From the NCBI GenBank assembly GCA_902560185.1, contig CACEKW010000004.1:1-55859 (forward strand): 55,859 nucleotides of DNA. Direction: 5' to 3'. Positions 7,830 through 15,180 of this stretch are shown here, one piece after another. The position numbers were made by a program, and so were the translations under genes. Under the pieces are notes generated by a model. That model worked only from the letters and a program-made list of their open reading frames with translations. It made no database searches and was not told the origin of the DNA. The first letter of the stretch is position 1, and each line of letters opens with the position of its first letter. This DNA comes from an uncultured Pelagibacteraceae bacterium. GTDB lineage: Bacteria > Pseudomonadota > Alphaproteobacteria > Pelagibacterales > Pelagibacteraceae.

Positions 7830-9514
7830 TAAGAGCTTTTAAGACCTTCGATCATCTTAATATTAATTTTTTCAATTAATTCTTTTTCAGTATCTTTCAT
7901 TTTCAATACATTGGTCCAAAAATATCTAGCCTGGATTTTTCTATTGAGCTTCCACAAAATATCGCCGTAATGGTCATTCACTATCGGATCATCCGGCATC
8001 AATTCTACGGCTCTTTTCAAAAATTTTTCAGCTCTTGGATAATCATCAGTTAAATAATAAGCCCAACCAATAGAGTCTATTATATATGGATCATCACTCT
8101 CAAGTTCGTAGGCTGTTTCCAGCATTTTAATCGCTTCATTAATTTTATAATCCCTCTCAAGCCATGAATAAGCAAGGTAATTTAGTATATAAGCATCGTC
8201 AGGTGTAATTTGGAGTGCATCAATTAAATCTTTATCGGCTTTTTCATAATTTTTAATTCGTTCATATGTACCTCCTCTTCGATAAAGAATATCTGACTTA
8301 ATATCCGAATTATCATCTAAATTTTCAATAATTTTAGAGTAATATCTTATTGCTTCTTCATAATTTTTTGCTTTTTTATAAAAATTAGCAACATCAAATA
8401 ATATTTTCTCATTTGGATTTTCAATTTTGTCAAAATTAAATTTAATAAAGTTAAGAGACTCTTGATTATTTCTTTGCGCTGAAATTATTTGCGCTTCTTT
8501 TTTTAATCTAAACCAATAGTAAAAATCATCATCCTTTTTAAATTTTTTAAGAACCTTTTTTGCCTTTTCATAATCTTTGTTAAAATAATGATTTTCTGCA
8601 ACTAGTGATAAATTAAACACAAATCTTGGATTAAGAAAATTTGATAAATTTAAGTAAAAATTTGACATTTCGTAATTGTCTTGTGCAGAATACAGATTTG
8701 ATATTAAAAACAAAAATTCAGCAATCAAATCATTATGATTTTTACATGAAAAGACCTCTTTAAATTTTTGTAAGTTTCCATTGTCGATCCAACTTTTACC
8801 TTGTGATAGTAGCAATGTTGAATTTAAAAATTCTATTTCATCAGTAATTACTTTTGCTTCATCTAAATTATCGTTTTCAACTAAGTAACTTATATAAAAA
8901 TAAATATATCTAGTAAAATCCGATTCAGGATCATTAATCAATTTTGAGAAATATCTCCCTGTATTAGGATCATCTAAATAACACTTTTGAAATGTTTCTG
9001 AGATATAAGACAATCTTCCAAAGTTTTTCTTATCGTCTAAAAATTTTTTTTCTTTAAAGAGATAAACATATTGTTTTAAGCTCTCTAAAATTGCTAAATT
9101 AAACCTATCCTCGTCTGCAAAATTATTTGCAATAGAAATATATTCATAGGCAATATCTAACTCATTTTTTTTTAAACTATCAATTATTAACAATAAATAA
9201 GAGTCGAAAAAATCTATATTTTCATTTTGATAATTTTGTTTAATAATTTGAATCGCTTGCACTACTTTATTCTCCAATACTAATGAAGATACATACCTTT
9301 TTAAAAATGGATCATGAGCATTAATCAAAATTTTAGATGAATTAAAAAAATCTAAAGCTTCAGAATTTTTTTTATTACCAAAAGCAACTATACCTGAAAA
9401 ATATTTTGATAAATTTTTAGAATCAATTTTTTCAAAAGAATTACTTTTCGTAAACAAAGTGTTCTGATAAAATAATAATACAATAAGTATAAATTTTATA
9501 TTTTTAAGTACCAT
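7829..9514 (-). CDS. Tetratricopeptide-repeat protein
   Basis: The 561-aa protein has an N-terminal hydrophobic segment (about 5-20), probably a signal peptide, so it is likely periplasmic or exported. Several TPR units are clear in the C-terminal half (for example NYEEAIRYYSKIIENL, NYEKADKDLIDALQ, DDYPRAEKFLKRAVELMPDD), and degenerate helical repeats precede them. TPR proteins act as scaffolds, and the partner cannot be read from the sequence. Many alphaproteobacteria have a similar TPR gene upstream of ispE, so the pairing is probably conserved. The gene is divergent from the uracil-DNA glycosylase, 11 bases away. Confidence 0.85.
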   Translation of the reverse strand: MVLKNIKFILIVLLFYQNTLFTKSNSFEKIDSKNLSKYFSGIVAFGNKKNSEALDFFNSSKILINAHDPFLKRYVSSLVLENKVVQAIQIIKQNYQNENIDFFDSYLLLIIDSLKKNELDIAYEYISIANNFADEDRFNLAILESLKQYVYLFKEKKFLDDKKNFGRLSYISETFQKCYLDDPNTGRYFSKLINDPESDFTRYIYFYISYLVENDNLDEAKVITDEIEFLNSTLLLSQGKSWIDNGNLQKFKEVFSCKNHNDLIAEFLFLISNLYSAQDNYEMSNFYLNLSNFLNPRFVFNLSLVAENHYFNKDYEKAKKVLKKFKKDDDFYYWFRLKKEAQIISAQRNNQESLNFIKFNFDKIENPNEKILFDVANFYKKAKNYEEAIRYYSKIIENLDDNSDIKSDILYRRGGTYERIKNYEKADKDLIDALQITPDDAYILNYLAYSWLERDYKINEAIKMLETAYELESDDPYIIDSIGWAYYLTDDYPRAEKFLKRAVELMPDDPIVNDHYGDILWKLNRKIQARYFWTNVLKMKDTEKELIEKINIKMIEGLKSS

Positions 9515-9525
9515 TACTACATTGT

Positions 9526-10242
9526 ATGATTAAAAAGACTTTAAATCAAAATGCTAAATATGCTCAAGAATTCATGAAAACAATTGAAACTGATTTTATT
9601 TTTAGCGATAAACCAATCAATAGATTTAAAGTCGACTCAGCTGAAAATAAAGAAACTTCAATTAGTAAAAATGGATTGCTGAATGATCTTAAAACAAAGA
9701 TTAATTCAATTGAAAATTGTAATTTAAAAAATAATTCTAAGAATTTGGTCTTGGGCGAAGGTAACATTAATGCTGATGTGATGTTAATTGGAGAAACTCC
9801 AGGAGAAATAGAGGATGAAACTGGCTTATGCTTTCAAGGAGAAGTGGGCAATCTCTTGAACAAAATGTTACTAGCAATCGATATAAAAAGAGAAAATATT
9901 TACACCACCTACTCAATTAATTTCAGACCACCAGAAGATAGAAAACCCACTGGACAGGAGATAAAACGTTATGCAATATTTTTAAAAGAACACATTGCGA
10001 TAATAGATCCAAAAATTTTAATTTTAATGGGCAGCACAGCAATGGAGGCAATTACAGGATTAAGCAAAATATCTAATGAAAGAGGTAAGTGGAAAGAAAT
10101 AATTTTAAAGAACAAAACTATTCCTATCATGATTTCTTTTAGCCCCTCCTATCTAATTAGATTTCCAGAAAATAAAAAATTTTCGTGGGCAGATCTAAAA
10201 AAAATTAAACAAAAAATTCAAGATTTAAATATTACGATTTAA
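9526..10242 (+). CDS. Uracil-DNA glycosylase superfamily protein (family 4/5-like)
   Basis: A 238-aa base-excision repair enzyme that removes uracil from DNA. Motif A is GETPGEIEDETG (89-100), followed by CFQGEVG. Motif B is a SPSY segment in place of the usual HP(A/S)Y. NFRPPEDRKPT (about 126) replaces the more usual N-xx-W/F-RPPGNR. Only two cysteines, C65 and C102, lie near positions where family 4 enzymes carry Fe-S ligands, so the cluster may be absent or altered. The gene is translationally coupled to rnhB through TAATG. Confidence 0.82.
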   Translation: MIKKTLNQNAKYAQEFMKTIETDFIFSDKPINRFKVDSAENKETSISKNGLLNDLKTKINSIENCNLKNNSKNLVLGEGNINADVMLIGETPGEIEDETGLCFQGEVGNLLNKMLLAIDIKRENIYTTYSINFRPPEDRKPTGQEIKRYAIFLKEHIAIIDPKILILMGSTAMEAITGLSKISNERGKWKEIILKNKTIPIMISFSPSYLIRFPENKKFSWADLKKIKQKIQDLNITI

Positions 10243-10802
10243 TGAAAACTATTGCTGGAGTTGATGAAGTTGGCAGAGGTAGCTTAATTGGACCTGTTTA
10301 TGCAGCAGCCGTAATATTGAACAAGACCATCAATAAGAAGTTATTGAAAGACTCAAAAAGTTTAAAAAAAAATAAACGAGAATTTTTAGCTAAATACATA
10401 AAAAAAAACTCTATTTGGGCTACAGGTAAAGCTTCTGTCTCAGAAATTGAAAAAATAAATATTCTTCATGCAAGCCTATTGGCTATGGAAAGAGCAATTA
10501 AAAAACTCAAAAAAAAACCAAAACTGATTTTGGTCGATGGAAATAAAACACCAAATTTAAAAAATTATAAACTTCAATCAGTCATTAAAGGTGATCAAAA
10601 AATACCATCTATTTCTGCAGCATCAATCATAGCAAAAGTTACACGTGATAAAATGATCTCTAAGTTAGGTAAGAAATTTAAAAATTATTACTGGAGTAAA
10701 AATTATGGATATGGAACTAAACAACATCTTAAAGCTATAAAAAAATTTGGGATTACTTCTCACCATAGAAAAACCTTTTCACCGATTAGCAAGTTAAAAT
10801 AG
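10242..10802 (+). CDS. rnhB: Ribonuclease HII
   Basis: The 186-aa enzyme nicks RNA/DNA hybrids and removes single ribonucleotides from DNA. The first catalytic pair is D8-E9 in AGVDEVGRGSLIGPV. A third acidic residue is in ILVDGN (about 104), and SISAASIIAKVTRD carries the conserved serine-rich strand. GYGTKQHL and the HHRKTFSPI tail are typical. It overlaps the upstream UDG stop by one base. RNase HI (rnhA) is also encoded in this window, so both types are present. Confidence 0.96.
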   Translation: MKTIAGVDEVGRGSLIGPVYAAAVILNKTINKKLLKDSKSLKKNKREFLAKYIKKNSIWATGKASVSEIEKINILHASLLAMERAIKKLKKKPKLILVDGNKTPNLKNYKLQSVIKGDQKIPSISAASIIAKVTRDKMISKLGKKFKNYYWSKNYGYGTKQHLKAIKKFGITSHHRKTFSPISKLK

Positions 10803-10817
10803 GTTTCACGTAGAAAC
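10803..10817. other. Imperfect palindrome resembling an expanded parS half-site pair
   Basis: GTTTC-ACGTA-GAAAC directly follows the rnhB stop. It matches the ParB site core GTTTCACGTGAAAC except for one extra A at the centre, which would offset the two half-sites by one base. It could equally be a weak hairpin ending the rnhB transcript, although no T-run follows. I can see the resemblance but cannot show ParB binding. Confidence 0.3.
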
Positions 10818-10855
10818 ACCAGATGTAGTTGTTGTGAACCACCATCATACAAATG

Positions 10856-10904
10856 GAATCCAAATAATTCAATCCTAGGTTGACCCAAGAATCTTTTTGG
10901 AGTC
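10856..10904. promoter_or_regulatory. Cluster of three GANTC sites upstream of ccrM
   Basis: GAATC at 10856-10860, GAATC at 10889-10893 and GAGTC at 10900-10904 lie within 66 bases of the ccrM ATG. GANTC is the target that CcrM enzymes methylate. At this base composition such a site is expected roughly once per several hundred bases. In Caulobacter-type bacteria GANTC methylation affects promoters of cell-cycle genes, so a feedback role on ccrM is possible but inferred. Confidence 0.5.
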
Positions 10905-10921
10905 TAATTTATTTTTATAAA

Positions 10922-11992
10922 ATGAATTTGGACTTTAAAAATAAATTAATAAATGGAGATAGTTTAAGGGAACTTAAAAAAATCCCCAGTGAGACTTTTG
11001 ATTTAATTTTTGCTGACCCTCCTTACAACTTACAGTTAAGGAATGAGCTTATACGACCCGATAGGTCTAAGGTAAATGCAGTCAATGATAAATGGGATCA
11101 ATTTGAAAATTTTAAAAAGTATGATGAATTTACCTACTCGTGGTTAACGGAATGTAAAAGAATTTTGAAAAAAAATGGAGCTATTTGGGTGATTGGCAGT
11201 TACCATAACATTTTTAGAGTTGGCACTGCTATTCAAAATTTAGGTTTTTGGATTTTAAATGACGTCATCTGGAATAAAAAAAATCCTATGCCAAATTTCA
11301 GAGGGACACGTTTTACTAATGCGCATGAAACATTGATTTGGGCATCAAAATCAGAAAAATCAAAATACACTTTTAATTATCAATCTTTAAAATGTTTAAA
11401 TGATGATCTTCAAATGAGATCAAACTGGGAGTTGCCGATTTGTAATGGTTCTGAGAGACTTAAAAAGAATGGCAAAAAAGTACATTCTACTCAAAAACCT
11501 GAGGCTCTACTTCACAGAATTTTATTAGCAACCTCAAATAAAAATGATTTAGTTTTAGATCCTTTTTTAGGATCAGGAACAACAGCAACAGTTGCAAAAA
11601 AATTAGGTAGAAAGTATTACGGAATTGAAAAAGAAAAAACCTATTATAAGGCAGCTGAACAACGACTAAAAAATACAAAACCTATAGAAGATGATTATTT
11701 AGATACTTTGCAAAATGGTAGATCTAAGCCAAGAATACCTTTTGGGTCATTAGTTGAATTAGGAATAATTAAACCAGGCACTACTATTTTTGATAATAAA
11801 AAGAAAATCAGTGCAAAAATTATGGCTGATGGAAGTATAAAACATGCCAAAAAAGAGGGCTCTATTCACAAGGTAGCTGCATCAATATTGGGAGCAGAAA
11901 GTTGTAATGGCTGGACTTATTGGCATTATAATCTTAATGGGCAAATAGTGCCTATAGATAATTTAAGACAAAGATTAATTTCAAAAAATTAA
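10922..11992 (+). CDS. ccrM: CcrM-type adenine-N6 DNA methyltransferase (GANTC)
   Basis: Beta-class methyltransferase with the DPPY motif first (ADPPYNLQL, residues 31-39) and the S-adenosylmethionine site DPFLGSGTT later (about 213). A C-terminal domain of roughly 85 residues ends in CNGWTYWHY and is characteristic of CcrM and of non-specific DNA contacts. CcrM methylates GANTC and is cell-cycle regulated in alphaproteobacteria. I chose the ATG at 10922 over a longer TTG start at 10880 because family members begin about 10 residues before the NGDSL segment. The 356-aa length is normal. The 3' end overlaps the convergent monooxygenase by 4 bases. Confidence 0.93.
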   Translation: MNLDFKNKLINGDSLRELKKIPSETFDLIFADPPYNLQLRNELIRPDRSKVNAVNDKWDQFENFKKYDEFTYSWLTECKRILKKNGAIWVIGSYHNIFRVGTAIQNLGFWILNDVIWNKKNPMPNFRGTRFTNAHETLIWASKSEKSKYTFNYQSLKCLNDDLQMRSNWELPICNGSERLKKNGKKVHSTQKPEALLHRILLATSNKNDLVLDPFLGSGTTATVAKKLGRKYYGIEKEKTYYKAAEQRLKNTKPIEDDYLDTLQNGRSKPRIPFGSLVELGIIKPGTTIFDNKKKISAKIMADGSIKHAKKEGSIHKVAASILGAESCNGWTYWHYNLNGQIVPIDNLRQRLISKN

Positions 11993-13131
11993 TTATTATA
12001 AATTTTACCTAAATAAGAATCTAAAAACTTTTTGTTTTTAATAAATTTTTTCAAAAAAATATTTCTAAAAAAAACAGCCACAGGATTAGACAAATGAAAT
12101 GCGAATTGATTTAGTTTAGATCTTTTATTGACCATTTTGGTTTTATTAACTCTATTCTTAAAGAAATCCCCTTCTAAGTTATTTTCAATACATTTAAATA
12201 ATTCATAAGCACCCTCTATGGATTGAGATGCTCCTTGAGCAAATGAAGGTGGAAAAGCAAAAAAAGCATCACCTATAAAATTAATGTTATCATCATTTGT
12301 TTTAAAAAAGTCTTTACTAACAAATACTGGGAATATTTTTAATTCCTTAATTTTATCAAAAAATTCTTTATTTTCTTTTGGAACCTTTTCTAAAACTTTT
12401 CTAATGAAGGAATTTTCTTTAAATAAAGAATAATTTTTTTGCTGTTCTAAAGTAAGTTGATACTTCATAATTGCTATAAAATTTAAGTCTCCATTTTGAT
12501 TTACTGGATAAATTACCTGATGAAAATCAGAGCCTAAAAATAATGAAATATTTTCATTATCGATTTTGGAAGAATTTGTTATCTTTCCTCTAATCGCTAG
12601 TGTGTTGTTGTATTTTGGTTGACTTTTATTGTTGGAAATCAAACTTCTACTTTTTGAAAAAACTCCATCTGAAATGATTAGATAATCACATTCAAAAATT
12701 TCATTGTTTTTAAAAGTAAGTTGAATTTTCTGATTTTCTTTATTTATACTTGAGACATTGTGATTAAATTTAATTAAATTTTCTAAATCCTTTTTCAAAA
12801 AATTTATTAAATCAGACCTTTTCAAGGTAGTGTACTGACAATTCTCTGAATTAAAATCAGAGATATTCAAATCACATATCTTTTTGAAGTTTTTAGATGA
12901 AAAAAAAATAATCTTTTTTGGATTAAACTTTCTTGCATTTTCAAATTTATTAAATTCAATTTCATTTAAAAGCTTCACACTATTGACGGATAATTGAATT
13001 CCATAACCTTCCTCAAGATTAATCGAATTACTTTTCTCATAAATTACCACTTGATAATCTGAGTTTTTCTTGAACAAATTAGCAATAAATAATCCTGAAA
13101 TACCAGCTCCGATAATGGCTATTTTTTTCAT
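11989..13131 (-). CDS. FAD-dependent monooxygenase/oxidoreductase, substrate unknown
   Basis: A 380-aa flavoprotein of the aromatic hydroxylase (UbiH/PHBH) type. The N-terminal Rossmann loop is IGAGISGLFIANLF (about 6-19), followed by the dinucleotide-binding acidic end of strand 2 (VVIYEKS). The second FAD motif is FIGDAFFAFPPSFAQGAS near residue 282, where the family has GDAAH. The H to F change at that site is unusual but tolerated in some homologues. The substrate could be a ubiquinone intermediate or an aromatic compound. The gene is coupled to mutY by a 4-base ATGA overlap. Confidence 0.8.
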   Translation of the reverse strand: MKKIAIIGAGISGLFIANLFKKNSDYQVVIYEKSNSINLEEGYGIQLSVNSVKLLNEIEFNKFENARKFNPKKIIFFSSKNFKKICDLNISDFNSENCQYTTLKRSDLINFLKKDLENLIKFNHNVSSINKENQKIQLTFKNNEIFECDYLIISDGVFSKSRSLISNNKSQPKYNNTLAIRGKITNSSKIDNENISLFLGSDFHQVIYPVNQNGDLNFIAIMKYQLTLEQQKNYSLFKENSFIRKVLEKVPKENKEFFDKIKELKIFPVFVSKDFFKTNDDNINFIGDAFFAFPPSFAQGASQSIEGAYELFKCIENNLEGDFFKNRVNKTKMVNKRSKLNQFAFHLSNPVAVFFRNIFLKKFIKNKKFLDSYLGKIYNN

Positions 13132-14111
13132 AAGTTGCCCTCTAAATACTTAACAACTTTTTTTGTAAATGTTGGCAACATAGAATTACCAATTTTTTTT
13201 TGATCAACCCAAAAAGAAGAGGATATTTCTCTAACATTTTTTGGATATTGAATTTTGATATTCATATTCATGTTGGACATTTTAAAATTTATAGTTTTAT
13301 TAAATTTTTTGGGTTTAGATAATTCCTGCATTGGAAATATTCTTAAATTTTTGAGAAATTTAAATTTTGTATTTTTAACCAATAGATATTTTTTATCTTT
13401 TTTATAAACATTTAAAATAAAATACTTATCTATATTTTTTTTACTATTCTTTACAAGTTTGAAATCTTTTTTTCGAAATGATTTACATTTTTTTGAAATT
13501 GGACATTTTAAACAGTTGGGATTTGTAGGTTTACAGATCAAAGCCCCTAATTCCATTAAAGCCTGCGCATAATCGCTAGACCTTGGGGATGTTCCTAATA
13601 TTGATTTTTTTTTGTGGAGATTTTCCTTAGTAATTTCTTTTTCTTTTTTTAGAAAAAGATATCTTTTTAAAACTCTCTCAACATTTCCATCTAGCGGTAT
13701 ATAAGACTTATTAAATGCAATAGCCAAAATTGCACTTGCGGTATAATTTCCAATTCCTGGTAAAGAAATTAAATCATCAAAAGTATCTGGTAATTTCCCT
13801 TGAAAATTTTTTTTAATAACTTGAGCAGTTTTTCTTAAATTTTTTACTCTAGAATAATATCCAAGACCTTCCCAGAGTTTATAAAGTTTTTGGTCATTAG
13901 TTTTGGCAAGTGAGCTAAGATTTGGAATGTTTTTAATAAAGCGATTAAAATAAGGAATAACTGTTGCAACCTGAGTTTGTTGTAACATAAATTCACTTAC
14001 TAATGTAAAATATTGCTTTTTAGTAGGTGAAACATTTTTTCGCCATGGTAATGATCTTTTATTTAAATCGTACCAATTGAGAATTTTTTTTGTTACAAAT
14101 TGATCTTTCAT
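13128..14111 (-). CDS. mutY: A/G-specific adenine DNA glycosylase
   Basis: MutY removes adenine mispaired with 8-oxoguanine. The helix-hairpin-helix is in LPGIGNYTASAILA, followed by the catalytic Asp region PLDGNVERVL. The [4Fe-4S] ligands are spaced C-x6-C-x2-C-x5-C (CKPTNPNCLKCPISKKC), and a C-terminal NUDIX-like domain follows. I placed the start at 14111 (327 aa, MKDQFVTKK) because the 15 residues upstream in the longer frame are unlike the family and would run through the dciA start. Start codons of mutY and dciA form a single CATATG. Confidence 0.94.
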   Translation of the reverse strand: MKDQFVTKKILNWYDLNKRSLPWRKNVSPTKKQYFTLVSEFMLQQTQVATVIPYFNRFIKNIPNLSSLAKTNDQKLYKLWEGLGYYSRVKNLRKTAQVIKKNFQGKLPDTFDDLISLPGIGNYTASAILAIAFNKSYIPLDGNVERVLKRYLFLKKEKEITKENLHKKKSILGTSPRSSDYAQALMELGALICKPTNPNCLKCPISKKCKSFRKKDFKLVKNSKKNIDKYFILNVYKKDKKYLLVKNTKFKFLKNLRIFPMQELSKPKKFNKTINFKMSNMNMNIKIQYPKNVREISSSFWVDQKKIGNSMLPTFTKKVVKYLEGNL

Positions 14112-14600
14112 ATGCAATATAAAAAATATATTAAGCAGAGAACTGGTAGCATTCAAGGATTAAGGTCTTTCAATGACACTTTGCCAAAAAATATTAAAAA
14201 GTTTATTAATAAAAGAGGTCATATTTATTCCGAAACACTCAATAATTGGAAATTCATTGCTGGTGAAAAATTATTTAAAGTTTGTTATCCAAAATCTTTT
14301 AAGAATACTAACAAGTTCAATGTAAGCACGCTCTTAATAATGGTGCAAAGAGGTCATGAAGTTGAGTTAGAATATTCAAAAAAAGAGATCATGGATAGAA
14401 TGAATGCTTTTTTTAAAGATGAAGTTATAAAACGGATTAAATTTACAAGTTTTAACGATGAAAATAAAATAGATAATCAGAAGATAATTCAGAATAAACC
14501 TGTGACAAACAATAAATATAAAAATAAACTTAATGATGTTAAAAATGAACAAATCAAAAATTCTTTAATTGAATTAACTAAAGTTTTTAAAGAAAAATGA
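14112..14600 (+). CDS. dciA: DciA-like DUF721 protein
   Basis: A 162-aa protein with the DUF721 core: ETLNNWKFIAGEKLFKVCYP, then a strand-rich KH-like region (STLLIMVQRGHEVELEY), then DRMNAFFKDEVIKRIKF. DciA proteins are the ancestral loaders or operators of the replicative helicase DnaB in bacteria that lack DnaC or DnaI. A lysine/asparagine-rich tail (about 120-162) is probably disordered. ATG at 14112 is preferred over TTG at 14100. The gene is followed by a DsbA-like gene and smc, an order also seen in other alphaproteobacteria. Confidence 0.8.
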   Translation: MQYKKYIKQRTGSIQGLRSFNDTLPKNIKKFINKRGHIYSETLNNWKFIAGEKLFKVCYPKSFKNTNKFNVSTLLIMVQRGHEVELEYSKKEIMDRMNAFFKDEVIKRIKFTSFNDENKIDNQKIIQNKPVTNNKYKNKLNDVKNEQIKNSLIELTKVFKEK

Positions 14601-15172
14601 ATAAATTATTTCTATTTTTAATATTAATTTTTGGATTAAGTACTAGTGCTAACGCAGAAATAAAGAGAATAGTTTCAGGAAATCAAAACGCAAAAATTAC
14701 AATAATTGCCTACGAGTCTCTAACATGTAGCCACTGTGCAAATTTTCATAAAGATGTTTACCCCTCTCTTAAAAAAGATTTCATAGATACAGGACTAGTC
14801 AAAATAGAATTTCGACACTTTCCTTTAGATATTGCTGCTTTAAATGCTTCAAAAATTTCCCTGTGTAAACAAGATCAAAGCCTAGAGATTTTGGAAAAAC
14901 TTTACTCTAATCAACAAGCTTGGATAAAAGGTAAGGGAATAGAAGAGGTAAATAATAATTTGAAAGAATTTCTAAAAAAAGCTGGGTTTGATATTGATTT
15001 TGAAAAATGTATTAGCAACAAAGAAATAGAGGACTATGTTTTAAATGATCGAATCGAAGGGACAAAAAATTTTAAAGTTAATTCTACTCCTACGATAATA
15101 ATTAATAACGAAAAGTTCGAAAAATCTCTTAATTATAAAAATTTAAAAAAAACATTGGAAAAGCTGATATAA
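14597..15172 (+). CDS. DsbA-family periplasmic thiol-disulfide oxidoreductase
   Basis: The 191-aa thioredoxin-fold protein has a signal peptide (hydrophobic 3-18, cleavage likely after ANA). The active site is CSHC in ESLTCSHCANFH. The cis-proline loop is STPTIIIN near residue 158. It probably forms or isomerises disulfides in periplasmic proteins, with a DsbB partner not seen here. It overlaps dciA by ATGA and lies 8 bases upstream of smc. Confidence 0.9.
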   Translation: MNKLFLFLILIFGLSTSANAEIKRIVSGNQNAKITIIAYESLTCSHCANFHKDVYPSLKKDFIDTGLVKIEFRHFPLDIAALNASKISLCKQDQSLEILEKLYSNQQAWIKGKGIEEVNNNLKEFLKKAGFDIDFEKCISNKEIEDYVLNDRIEGTKNFKVNSTPTIIINNEKFEKSLNYKNLKKTLEKLI

Positions 15173-15180
15173 GTTAATCC

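Noticed and set aside
9526-10242. Loss of Fe-S cysteines in the uracil-DNA glycosylase as a novel feature
   Set aside because: Alphaproteobacterial relatives in this branch, as I recall them, also carry few of these cysteines, so it is probably a subfamily trait.
10880-10921. Upstream TTG start adding 14 residues to ccrM
   Set aside because: The added residues are unlike CcrM N-termini and would place two of the GANTC sites in coding DNA. The ATG at 10922 fits the family start.
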